Source: JTS-AC122 sp041742635 | Lineage (GTDB): Bacteria > Planctomycetota > Phycisphaerae > Phycisphaerales > UBA1924 | Assembly: GCA_041742635.1 (NCBI GenBank) | Contig: JBGSIF010000174.1 | Span: 1 to 23,342, forward strand | Length of the DNA: 23,342 nt | Direction of reading: 5' to 3' | Shown: piece by piece, positions 9,796-16,883 of the stretch | Layout: each line of letters opens with the position of its first letter | How positions within the stretch are numbered: position 1 is the first letter of the stretch | Position numbers and translations under genes: made by a program | Notes under the pieces: model-generated | Seen by the model: only the letters and a program-made list of their open reading frames with translations | What the model was told of the DNA's origin: nothing | Database searches by the model: none

Positions 9796-10142
9796 TGCCA
9801 TTTCGTCGCTGCACCTTGTTCACACTCGCGTGCGTTGCTTCCCGACATGAACGGGCGGTGCTTATGACGTTTGAGCCAAACGCGTGCCCTGACATGCTTG
9901 GGGAGAAGGGTGTTTAATTTTTGCGGTAGGCACGCCGTGTGAGTCGCTCGCTTGGAATGGGCGTGTTTCTTGGTTTGATTGTGCGAACAGGCTACGAATC
10001 GACACGAATCTCCATCGTGATGTTGAAATTTACTGCTTCGTTTTGGCCATGCTGAGTCATACTGGGAGTATGACCGCACACTTCGGGGCGCGCGTGCCGC
10101 TCGTCGAACTGTCGCGCGTGTGGTACAAAGCAGGAGCCGGAT
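9796..10142. other. Intergenic region upstream of the CBS-domain gene
   Basis: A 347-bp stretch without a convincing gene. It contains the inverted repeat at 10056-10074 and, at its end, the Shine-Dalgarno of the CBS gene. I see no terminator with a clean stem and T-run after the NrdJ-like gene. Confidence 0.5.
10056..10074. promoter_or_regulatory. Perfect inverted repeat, possible operator
   Basis: GTCATAC, spacer TGGGA, GTATGAC: 7-bp perfect half-sites centred about 78 bp upstream of the CBS-protein start. The size and low GC half-sites fit a regulator site, but a simple RNA hairpin is equally possible. Confidence 0.35.
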
Positions 10143-10601
10143 ATGTCAACAGTGACTGACATTTTGAGGATCAAAGGGAACGCGGTACACACGATCGAGC
10201 CGGACGCGAGCGTGCTGGAAGCGGCGCGTGCGATGAATGTACATCGGATCGGCGCGCTGGTCGTGTGCGAAACGATCGAGCGGTATGCCCCCGAGTCGCC
10301 CGCACCGGTGATCGGGATCATCACGGAGCGCGATATTCTCACACGCGTGGTCGCGTCGTCGGCGGATCCAGCTCGCACATCGGTGGGCGGGGTGATGACC
10401 TCACCGGTGATCACATGTTCGCCCGGGACAACGCTCGAGGAACTCCGGCGGGCGATGCGTCAACGCCGGATCCGGCATATGCCCGTGATGTCGGCGCACG
10501 GGCTGTGCGGGATCGTGTCCATCGGCGACCTGAATCAGGCACAGTCGCATGTGATGGAAGAAACGATCCGTTATCTGGAAACGTACATGTACCACGGTTG
10601 A
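10143..10601 (+). CDS. CBS-domain pair protein
   Basis: A 152-residue protein consisting of two CBS repeats (about 5-75 and 83-140), the module that senses adenine nucleotides such as AMP, ATP or SAM. Typical repeat features are visible: SVLEAARAMNVHRIGALVV, then VIGIITERDILTRVV in the first, and VMTSPVITCSPGTTLEELRRAM followed by RIRHMPVM and GIVSIGDL in the second. There is no catalytic or membrane domain, so it is presumably a regulatory partner acting through another protein. ATG 10143 is preceded by a clear AGGAG at 10132-10136. It converges with the zinc-ribbon/PH gene 32 bp away. The regulated target is not evident from context. Confidence 0.88.
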   Translation: MSTVTDILRIKGNAVHTIEPDASVLEAARAMNVHRIGALVVCETIERYAPESPAPVIGIITERDILTRVVASSADPARTSVGGVMTSPVITCSPGTTLEELRRAMRQRRIRHMPVMSAHGLCGIVSIGDLNQAQSHVMEETIRYLETYMYHG

Positions 10602-10633
10602 ACCGGCGGCACCTATGGCCGGGTCGATTGGTG

Positions 10634-11260
10634 CTATCGCCGACGATGCCGGTCGATGATCTCTCGCACGCGGTACGGCTTTGGCACGTCCTTCACTAGG
10701 ATTTCGATCCCCTCCTGGCCCGAACTTGATATCCCAACGGTCCCGACGTTGAACAGGCGTTGCTGGAAGGTTTGATCGACCTGGAAGTTTTTGATATCTT
10801 CGTGTCGCACTTCACTGGTGGTTTTGCTGAACAGCCCACGGTTGAGGATCGTTCGGCGTGAAGTGATTTCGAGGCTCGCAAAGAAGCAGGTCAGTTTCCA
10901 GAGTAAGAGCGGGACGATGCCGAGCAGGGAACACAAGCCACTGACGAGCGCAAGCGCCGGCTCGCTGGTCGAAAGGAAGTAGCCCGCGCCGCCAAGCCCG
11001 GCGAGGACGATGAGCAGGAGACCGCCGAATCGAGCGGGGCGGGCGCGGAACATGGCTGGACGGACGAAGAGGAGTTGGCGTTCGGAGGCATGGTCGGTGC
11101 TGACATCGCGGGATTCAGGTGCGACACCGGCGTGATCATTGGATGGAAACCCGGGCACGCCGTTGGGCGCGGCGCACTTAGGGCAACGCACGGTGGTGCC
11201 GGCGGCGCTGTCGGGGGCGTCAAATCGATGAGTGCAGCCGTCGCAGGTGAGTGTGATCAT
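10634..11260 (-). CDS. Zinc-ribbon, two-helix membrane protein with bacterial PH domain
   Basis: A 208-residue protein with three modules. Residues 6-29 form a CxxC...CxxC zinc ribbon (Cys6, 9, 26, 29), similar to the MJ0042-type ribbons frequent in planctomycetes. Residues about 79-97 and 101-121 are two transmembrane helices with a short turn. Residues about 128-204 resemble the bacterial PH domain of the YdbS/YdbT (DUF304) group: LEITSRRTILNRGLFSKTT, then VRHEDIKNFQVDQTF and RLFNVGTVGISSSG. The ribbon and PH domain should both face the cytoplasm. Function is unknown; related PH membrane proteins are linked to envelope stress and lipid interaction. A TACAAT -10-like hexamer lies 10 nt before the ATG, with a CCCCCCC run between. 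Confidence 0.8.
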   Translation of the reverse strand: MITLTCDGCTHRFDAPDSAAGTTVRCPKCAAPNGVPGFPSNDHAGVAPESRDVSTDHASERQLLFVRPAMFRARPARFGGLLLIVLAGLGGAGYFLSTSEPALALVSGLCSLLGIVPLLLWKLTCFFASLEITSRRTILNRGLFSKTTSEVRHEDIKNFQVDQTFQQRLFNVGTVGISSSGQEGIEILVKDVPKPYRVREIIDRHRRR

Positions 11261-11426
11261 GGGGGGGCATATTGTACTGGATTACGGTCAAGAGAAGCGA
11301 CACGCCAAGCCGAAGGAGAGCGTCGGGGAGTGATTCGGGAGCGGGGGTGCCCGGTTTCGGTGGATCTGGAGCAGGCGGCTGGAAGGGCACGGGTTCCGAT
11401 CGGCCTACTCTATCTTTATCGGTCAT
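11220..11426 (-). CDS. Possible small proline-rich protein with one hydrophobic helix
   Basis: A 68-residue frame that overlaps the first 41 bp of the zinc-ribbon/PH gene in another phase. It begins MTDKDRVGRSEPVPFQPP, continues Pro-rich, then has a short hydrophobic segment (ALLRLGVSLLLTVIQ). The hydrophilic start and single helix are protein-like. There is no Shine-Dalgarno, no recognised family, and the end overlaps a well-supported gene. Treat as tentative. Confidence 0.25.
   Translation of the reverse strand: MTDKDRVGRSEPVPFQPPAPDPPKPGTPAPESLPDALLRLGVSLLLTVIQYNMPPHDHTHLRRLHSSI
11271..11276 (-). promoter_or_regulatory. Candidate -10 element for the zinc-ribbon/PH gene
   Basis: TACAAT on the minus strand, 10 nt upstream of the ATG, would give a leader of about 3 nt. 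No Shine-Dalgarno is possible in the intervening C-run. Confidence 0.4.
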
Positions 11427-11527
11427 CCGCGGGCGGCATCACGAGCCGGCGCTGACACGAACGATGGAACGTCAGGCCCGGCGTGCCCCGGGCGGCAGGT
11501 CGCACCGACAGGAACGAGGCTTCGGAC

Positions 11528-12238
11528 ATGCAGTCAGCATCGGACGGATTCAAGACGCGGCTGGACCGACTTCGGTCGGATATTGTCGAGCAGAGCCGGC
11601 GTGTGCAGGCGATGGTGGAGGCGGCGTTCGACGCCGCGTTTGCCATGGACATCGAGATGGGCGAGCGCGTGATCAAGATGGACGAGCCGATCGACCGCGT
11701 GGACGTCGAGATTGAACGGGCGTGCGTCGCGCTGCTGAAAGAAGCCTGCGCCGAGGGAGCCCGGCTGGGGCCGGAACAGGTGCGCATGGTGCTCACGATC
11801 GTCAAGGTCAATAACGAACTCGAGCGGATCGCGGATGTGGGCGTCGGCGTGGTGGAGCAGATCCGTGGGGGCGCGCTGCGCCATGGGAATATCCCCATGC
11901 CTGAGACGTTCCGGGTGATGACCAATAGCGTCGTCGGGATTCTGAGAGACGTCAGCACGGCGTTGTCTCGCATGGACGGCAAACTCGCGCAGGTCGTTCT
12001 GGCGAGCGAAGACGCGATCGAGGCGTTCAAAAAATCGATCCTGCGGGACGCGCAGGTGCGGGTCGCCAAAGGAACGATCACCGTCGATCAGGCCTTCGCG
12101 CTGCAGGAACTCGCGACGTACTGCGAGATCATGGCGGGTCACTGCACGAATATTGCGGAGCAAGTGCTGTACGCCTCGACCGGGCAGATCGTGAGGCACC
12201 TGGAGGGGCACTGGGAGAAGTACGAGTTGCCGACGTAA
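11528..12238 (+). CDS. phoU: Phosphate-signalling protein PhoU
   Basis: PhoU is a peripheral cytoplasmic three-helix-bundle repeat protein. It links the Pst phosphate transporter to the PhoR/PhoB system and restrains phosphate uptake. The 236-residue product has both PhoU repeats: the first about 5-110, with DEPIDRVDVEIERACVALL and VKVNNELERIADVGVGVVEQ, the second about 115-225, with LQELATYCEIMAGHCTNIAE. The E/DxxxD metal-binding pattern expected in each repeat is largely visible. ATG 11528 is preceded by AGGAACGAGG; the frame extends upstream to 11483 without similarity. No pst or phoBR genes are adjacent, unlike in many bacteria, so it appears to be encoded apart from its partners here. 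Confidence 0.93.
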   Translation: MQSASDGFKTRLDRLRSDIVEQSRRVQAMVEAAFDAAFAMDIEMGERVIKMDEPIDRVDVEIERACVALLKEACAEGARLGPEQVRMVLTIVKVNNELERIADVGVGVVEQIRGGALRHGNIPMPETFRVMTNSVVGILRDVSTALSRMDGKLAQVVLASEDAIEAFKKSILRDAQVRVAKGTITVDQAFALQELATYCEIMAGHCTNIAEQVLYASTGQIVRHLEGHWEKYELPT

Positions 12239-12348
12239 GAGCGAGGGATGCCACACGATCGGCGGGGGGCAGTGACTGGTTGCCGCGGGCGAGAGATACT
12301 CCTTCGTCGACGAATACGAACGCGCCGGAACAACTGTCGAGCGGGACA

Positions 12349-13071
12349 TCATTGTGTCGATTGCTTGACCCGACGGGCCGGCGCAACGCACATCACAATG
12401 CCCAGAAGAAAGATCGGAAGCGCGAAGAGCAACCCCGTGACGAACGCCATGCTGAATCTCGACCCGATCGAGTCCGTGGAGTCCCATACCGCAAAAGTGG
12501 TCGCCGCCACAATCAACGGGAGTAAGCCTAGCGGAAGCGCGATCACGCCCGGCACGCCCGCACGGCGTAAGGCCTGCGTCACCCCAATCGCCAAACAAAG
12601 CAGCGCGGCCGATGTGAGACCAACGTGCCCGAAGATAACGAAGGGCGTCGGGTCGTTCGGGGCGGTAGTCCGTGCAGCCGGGCGGTATGCCCAATCCGGC
12701 GCACGAGGCTGCGTAAACGCTTTGAAAAGTAGCCGCGCGAGCAACAACCCCACGCACGCGCTGAGCCATGCAATAACACTGGCCCGACCGATACTTTGAC
12801 GCTTCTGAGTGAGTTCACTCGGCGCGGCCCGGAGGATTGGCACCGCCGTCGCGCCGGAGGAGAGAGACTCGGCAGACGGATCGAGTGAGTCTGCGGGTGC
12901 AGGAACGCGTTCCAGTTCGTCGATCCGTTCGATCGTTGCGCCCGGATGTGCAACAAGGAGCGCGAGGAAGGCCGCGCTGCGATCAGGTGCTTCGACGGCC
13001 TGGCGTTGGGGGCCGGCACCGTCTCGGGCAGATGTTCCTCGCGGGTAGAAACCGATCACGAAGGTGGTCAT
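12349..13071 (-). CDS. Hypothetical four-helix membrane protein
   Basis: A 240-residue protein starting MTTFVIGFYPRGTSARDG at ATG 13071; longer frames upstream antisense the Nudix gene and are rejected. Residues 1-90 are soluble, with a short region (AAFLALLVAHPGATIERIDE) followed by a Ser/Ala/Pro linker. Four hydrophobic segments follow at about 97-118, 142-167, 173-195 and 205-230. It ends with a basic tail (APARRVKQSTQ). I recognise no family. It is divergent from the Nudix gene (97 bp apart) and convergent with phoU (110 bp apart). A TATCAT hexamer sits 6 nt before the ATG and there is no Shine-Dalgarno. Confidence 0.7.
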   Translation of the reverse strand: MTTFVIGFYPRGTSARDGAGPQRQAVEAPDRSAAFLALLVAHPGATIERIDELERVPAPADSLDPSAESLSSGATAVPILRAAPSELTQKRQSIGRASVIAWLSACVGLLLARLLFKAFTQPRAPDWAYRPAARTTAPNDPTPFVIFGHVGLTSAALLCLAIGVTQALRRAGVPGVIALPLGLLPLIVAATTFAVWDSTDSIGSRFSMAFVTGLLFALPIFLLGIVMCVAPARRVKQSTQ

Positions 13072-13077
13072 GCCTGC

Positions 13078-13083
13078 ATGATA
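13078..13083 (-). promoter_or_regulatory. Candidate -10 element for the 12349-13071 gene
   Basis: TATCAT on the minus strand ends exactly 6 nt before the ATG, consistent with leaderless transcription. Confidence 0.35.
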
Positions 13084-13157
13084 CAAAAAGTTCAAACGGT
13101 TGGGGAACGGCAAAGACTGGCCGAATGACCCGTCGACCGCGTGCCCCTGTCGCGTGC

Positions 13158-13163
13158 TATGGT
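13158..13163 (+). promoter_or_regulatory. Weak candidate -10 element for the Nudix gene
   Basis: TATGGT ends 5 nt before ATG 13169. It is the weakest of the set but in the same position as the others. Confidence 0.2.
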
Positions 13164-13168
13164 CGCGC

Positions 13169-13852
13169 ATGACGAAGAGAGGCAAGAGCGGCCGTTCGCC
13201 GGCGATGGGACGAGAGGGGTCGAATGCGGGTTCCAACCAAGCCGGGTACCGGCTCTCGCCCGCCGCGGGCGCGGTGGTGCGGAGCGATATCGTGGATGTA
13301 TATGTGTTTCGAGTGAAAGGAGCGCGTGTGGGGGAGCAGCGACGAGGCGAAGTTGCAGGCGGGCGCGGCCAAGATGACAAGAACGTCGGACGCCGGGTTG
13401 AGTTCTTGCAGTTGCTGCGCGCATCGGAGCCGTTGATGCAGACGTGGCATCCGGTCATGGGGCATATGGAGGACCAAGAAACGGCGGCGGCGTGCGCCGT
13501 TCGAGAGGCGCACGAAGAACTCGGGCTGGTTATCAACGCTTCGGGCACGCACAAGTCGGATGCCCGCGGTCGGCAGCCGGGGGTGGTGCTGGGCATGTGG
13601 GCACTGGAGCAGGTTCACCCGTACTTCATCTCGGCGATCAACACGATTGTGATCAGCCCGCGGTTCGCGGTGCAGGTGCGGGCGGAATGGACGCCGAGGC
13701 TTAACGAGGAACATTCGGACTACCGCTGGGTACCTAGTAGCCGGGTTTCTGGCGCGTTCATGTGGCCCGGACAAGCGTCCGCGTGCAGGGAGGTTGTGCA
13801 GTACGTGGTGAAGCCGACCTCCGCGGCGCGAGCGGCGCTTCGTCTGTTCTAA
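13169..13852 (+). CDS. Nudix hydrolase
   Basis: Nudix enzymes hydrolyse nucleoside diphosphate derivatives with Mg bound by the Nudix box. Here the box is complete: Gly98, Glu104, then Arg112-Glu113 and Glu116-Glu117 with Gly119 (GHMEDQE, VREAHEELGL). The product is 227 residues from ATG 13169 (MTKRGKSGRS); the frame is open from 13100 but that part lies in the divergent promoter region. A Gly/Arg/Glu-rich insertion (about 52-75) interrupts the first strands. The C-terminal strand HSDYRWVPSS and the VRAEWTPRLNEEH segment are typical of dNTP-pyrophosphohydrolase-like (MutT/NudB-type) members. The substrate cannot be told from sequence. It ends 50 bp from the convergent ABC permease gene. Confidence 0.85.
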   Translation: MTKRGKSGRSPAMGREGSNAGSNQAGYRLSPAAGAVVRSDIVDVYVFRVKGARVGEQRRGEVAGGRGQDDKNVGRRVEFLQLLRASEPLMQTWHPVMGHMEDQETAAACAVREAHEELGLVINASGTHKSDARGRQPGVVLGMWALEQVHPYFISAINTIVISPRFAVQVRAEWTPRLNEEHSDYRWVPSSRVSGAFMWPGQASACREVVQYVVKPTSAARAALRLF

Positions 13853-13902
13853 AGCCATGTTCGATCAGGCTCGAAGGGACCGCGACTGCATGGAGCGTCT
13901 TG

Positions 13903-15675
13903 TTATTCACGCGGAACGACGGAGGTGTCGGGCCGCGGGCACAGGAGCCAGCCGACGACAAGCCCCAGCAGTCCGACGAGGGCGAGCATATTCACGACCG
14001 CGGCGGCAAGGAAGTCATCGCGTGCAAAGTGGAGCGATGCGAGGAGTTGCTGCGAGAGTGCCTGCGGGCCGGGGGGCTGGACAAAGACGGTAGCTTCGAT
14101 CTCGTGAAATGAAAGGGCTACGAGCGCGACAGCAACGCCGACGATGTGCGGCCATTTGGCTCGAAACACGGCGCTGAACCACGCGGCAGGATGAACCGCG
14201 CCGTCGAGCCGGCGCAGGTCGCGGAGCAGCGGCGGCTCATGGTGAGCCACCCACCAACCTACGAGTAAGGGCACGAAGCCAAAGCGGGCCAGGTGTGCCA
14301 GCACCACGATGAACCAAGACGGGGCCGGGCGCAAGGCCGACGGGAGCGCCGTCCAGGCGTGTGCGGCGGCCGAGCCGACGAGCACGCCGGGGAGGAGGCC
14401 CATGATCAGAAACGCGAGCGTGGCGGCGCGAAGGAGTTGGAATGCGAATCCGGCGTGTGCGCCGGTCGCTCGACGGCTGGCAACAAACCACGCCGAGATC
14501 GAGAAGAACACGCCGATGAACGCAACCGCAAACGCGGTGCGGGCACTCACGAGGACTCCGGCGAGCGACTCACGCCAGAACGAACGGCTGAGTTCAAGCA
14601 CACGGGCCAACGTGGTGTTGACGGGATCTTCGCCAACGCTCGTCGCGCTCACACCGTTCGAAGTCCCTGCCCTCACCGGCCCAGTCCCCTGCATGTGTAC
14701 GAGGAACAGCGTGATGGGTACGAGTACCGCGCACGCCCACACCAATGCCACGGCGACGGGGATGATGCGCCCTGTCCAGCCACGCCGATCGGCGGTAGGG
14801 AGACGGTTGTCGGTGGGGTCGTCGGTGGGGTCCGCGGTAACACGCCGAAGCAGGCCCGCGGCCGCAACGACCGCGACGAGGTATACCGGCCACGCAAAGG
14901 CCCAGGCTTCTTCGATGCGCTCCCGTTCGGTCACGAGGCGCAGCAGGCGGATCGAATAGGTACTCACCTGCGCGACATCGAGCGGTACGACGGAGCCGAG
15001 CATGACCAGCGCAACCATCGCGGCGGCGGCAAGAACACCGGGCAGCAACAGGCGGATCGGCAGCCACATGCCGGCCCATGGTCGAGACGTGCAACGATCA
15101 AGGTAATACGACTCGAGCAGGTCGCGTGAAACACGGCGGAAGAAGATCGCCATGGTGAACGCCGCGATCGGGTACGACCACAGCGCCAGCCCCCAGAACG
15201 CAATCGCATGGTTGGCAACGAAGAACTTGAGTTCAACGGCCGCGTTCGACCCCTCGGAAAGCCAGTCGCCGAGTGTCGTTTGCGGTGCTCGCAGAAGCCC
15301 CCAGCCCGCATACGCGAGGTAACTGGGCATGAACAGCGGGACCGCGATGAGCGCGGCGAGCGGTGGGATGAATCGGCGCGATCGCGGTCGAGAACGACTC
15401 AGGATCCAGCCGGCGGGGAGCGCGAGTAGCGACGCGAGCAGCCCGATCGCCCCGATCGCAAGCAGAGTCCGCGCCAGAACAGCGAGGCTGGAAATCGTGG
15501 ACACGGCTGGCGCGTGCGACGCGGGTTCGGCGAACAGCGCCCATCGCACCGTCCGCTGGGCGGCGAGCACAAATGGGTACGACGTACCCGCGAGGAGGAC
15601 AAGTAAAGGAGCAAGCAGAAACCACTCGAAGAAAGAAGCACGCCGGGGCCGAGGATCGTGAGGGCGAATAGACAT
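13903..15675 (-). CDS. Fused two-domain ABC transporter permease (iron/thiamin type)
   Basis: A 590-residue inner-membrane protein made of two permease halves, as in the FbpB/ThiP class that imports ferric iron or thiamin with a periplasmic binding protein and an ATPase. Hydrophobic segments are visible near 16-38, 63-90, 104-127, 155-180, 210-235 and 262-277 in the first half, and near 303-327, 380-400, 415-440, 453-475, 508-525 and 557-580 in the second. The ATPase-coupling EAA loops are recognisable: residues about 186-212 (LLESYYLDRC, then LPIRLLLPG) and, better, 484-512 (LRDLRRLDGA to FRAKWPHI). A short DPTDDPTD repeat lies in the central linker. No binding protein or ATPase gene is adjacent, so its partners must be elsewhere. 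A TACACT hexamer lies 8 nt before the ATG. Confidence 0.85.
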   Translation of the reverse strand: MSIRPHDPRPRRASFFEWFLLAPLLVLLAGTSYPFVLAAQRTVRWALFAEPASHAPAVSTISSLAVLARTLLAIGAIGLLASLLALPAGWILSRSRPRSRRFIPPLAALIAVPLFMPSYLAYAGWGLLRAPQTTLGDWLSEGSNAAVELKFFVANHAIAFWGLALWSYPIAAFTMAIFFRRVSRDLLESYYLDRCTSRPWAGMWLPIRLLLPGVLAAAAMVALVMLGSVVPLDVAQVSTYSIRLLRLVTERERIEEAWAFAWPVYLVAVVAAAGLLRRVTADPTDDPTDNRLPTADRRGWTGRIIPVAVALVWACAVLVPITLFLVHMQGTGPVRAGTSNGVSATSVGEDPVNTTLARVLELSRSFWRESLAGVLVSARTAFAVAFIGVFFSISAWFVASRRATGAHAGFAFQLLRAATLAFLIMGLLPGVLVGSAAAHAWTALPSALRPAPSWFIVVLAHLARFGFVPLLVGWWVAHHEPPLLRDLRRLDGAVHPAAWFSAVFRAKWPHIVGVAVALVALSFHEIEATVFVQPPGPQALSQQLLASLHFARDDFLAAAVVNMLALVGLLGLVVGWLLCPRPDTSVVPRE

Positions 15676-15683
15676 TCAGCAAC

Positions 15684-15689
15684 AGTGTA
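15684..15689 (-). promoter_or_regulatory. Candidate -10 element for the ABC permease gene
   Basis: TACACT (within GTACACT) on the minus strand ends 8 nt before the ATG. No -35 was recognised. Confidence 0.4.
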
Positions 15690-15845
15690 CTGGGTTCGTG
15701 AAGTCGGGTTGTAGTTCGGCACGAGGCGTGTGAGGCTGATTGAATCATGCACCCCAACACTCTGTGCTGTCGCACTCGGACGCCGTCACTACACCTATCG
15801 ATCGATTGCGTGGGGCACCATGCACCTTGGGCGGGAGGGTTGCGG

Positions 15846-15851
15846 TACACT
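15846..15851 (+). promoter_or_regulatory. Candidate -10 element for nadK
   Basis: TACACT (within GTACACT) ends exactly 6 nt before the nadK ATG. There is no Shine-Dalgarno, so a leaderless mRNA is likely if this is the promoter. Confidence 0.4.
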
Positions 15852-15857
15852 CTTGCC

Positions 15858-16877
15858 ATGGCACGACGGGTGATACTGCTTGCGAATCGATCGAAGCCCG
15901 ATGTGCTCGGCGCACTGGCGGAGGTGCGCCGGCTGATCGAATCGCACGGCCGGATCGTCGGCGAGTTCGACGCTTCCGAAGGGGGAAGTGGCTCGGTCGC
16001 GGCGCTCCCCGATCGCTCGGCAGCGGACTTGGTCGTCGTGCTCGGTGGAGACGGCACTTTGCTCGCGCAATCTCGTCGCTGCGTATCGCTCGGGCTGCCG
16101 ATGCTGGGGGTCAACCTTGGCAAACTCGGATTCATGGCCGAGTTCGATGTTGAGTCTCTCCGCGACCAAGCCGCCGCTCTCTTCGGTACTCACGAACTTG
16201 AACTTCAGGACCGGCCACTGCTGGACGTGGAAGTGTGGGGTGTGGGGATGGGGCATGGGGGATGGAGAGCGGGGGAACGAATAGATACCCAAGCCGCGGC
16301 TACATCAACAGCAGAGGTACGCGCGGATCCCACGAAACCACATGTGCAGCACGCGACGCCGCGCTATCGCGGGCTAGCGCTGAACGACGCGGTCATCACC
16401 GCAGGCCCGCCGTTCCGGATGATCTCGTTGACGCTGAGCATCGACGGCGAAGCGGGTCCAAGCGTGAGCGGCGATGGGATGATCATCTCAACGCCGACAG
16501 GCTCAACCGCGTATAACGTATCGGCGGGCGGATCGATCGTGTCGCCGGAGGTGGATGCGTTTGCCATCACACCCATCGCGGCGCATTCGCTGGCGTTCCG
16601 CCCGATCATCGTGAGCGGGAAGAGCGTGATCGAACTGACGATGACCCGAGTGAACGACAACGCGACTTCGATCGCCCCTGCGAGCGAAGAATGGGGAACG
16701 ACGCTCGTGCTGGATGGGCAGGCATCCACGCACCTGCACGAGAAAGATGTGATACGGCTACGCAAACACCCCACGCCGATCCGGTTCGTTCGCAACCCGC
16801 GGGGGTCGTACTGGGAGACACTGATTCAGAAACTGCACTGGGGTGCGCCGCCGAAGATGCGGGGAGGAAAGGAATAG
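15858..16877 (+). CDS. nadK: NAD kinase
   Basis: Phosphorylates NAD to NADP in the cytoplasm using ATP or polyphosphate; it is essential in most bacteria. The 339-residue product has the GGDGT motif (63-67), GVNLGKLGFMAEF (84-96), ALNDAVI (174-180, the NE/D nucleotide-binding segment) and the conserved GDGMIISTPTGSTAYNVSAG stretch (205-224), then SLAFRPI. ATG 15858 is chosen because MARRVILLANRSKPD is the expected first strand; the frame is open from 15747 without similarity. A Trp/Gly-rich then Ala/Thr/Pro-rich insertion of about 40 residues (127-168) separates the two domains. It is encoded by a G-rich, near-repetitive DNA tract (16220-16275). The gene converges with the glycosyltransferase gene with only 6 bp between stops. 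Confidence 0.95.
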   Translation: MARRVILLANRSKPDVLGALAEVRRLIESHGRIVGEFDASEGGSGSVAALPDRSAADLVVVLGGDGTLLAQSRRCVSLGLPMLGVNLGKLGFMAEFDVESLRDQAAALFGTHELELQDRPLLDVEVWGVGMGHGGWRAGERIDTQAAATSTAEVRADPTKPHVQHATPRYRGLALNDAVITAGPPFRMISLTLSIDGEAGPSVSGDGMIISTPTGSTAYNVSAGGSIVSPEVDAFAITPIAAHSLAFRPIIVSGKSVIELTMTRVNDNATSIAPASEEWGTTLVLDGQASTHLHEKDVIRLRKHPTPIRFVRNPRGSYWETLIQKLHWGAPPKMRGGKE

Positions 16878-16883
16878 GGACGA

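Noticed and set aside
11534..12769. 411-codon minus-strand frame opposite phoU and beyond
   Set aside because: It is antisense to phoU and to part of the next gene, with no plausible domain and composition typical of a shadow frame.
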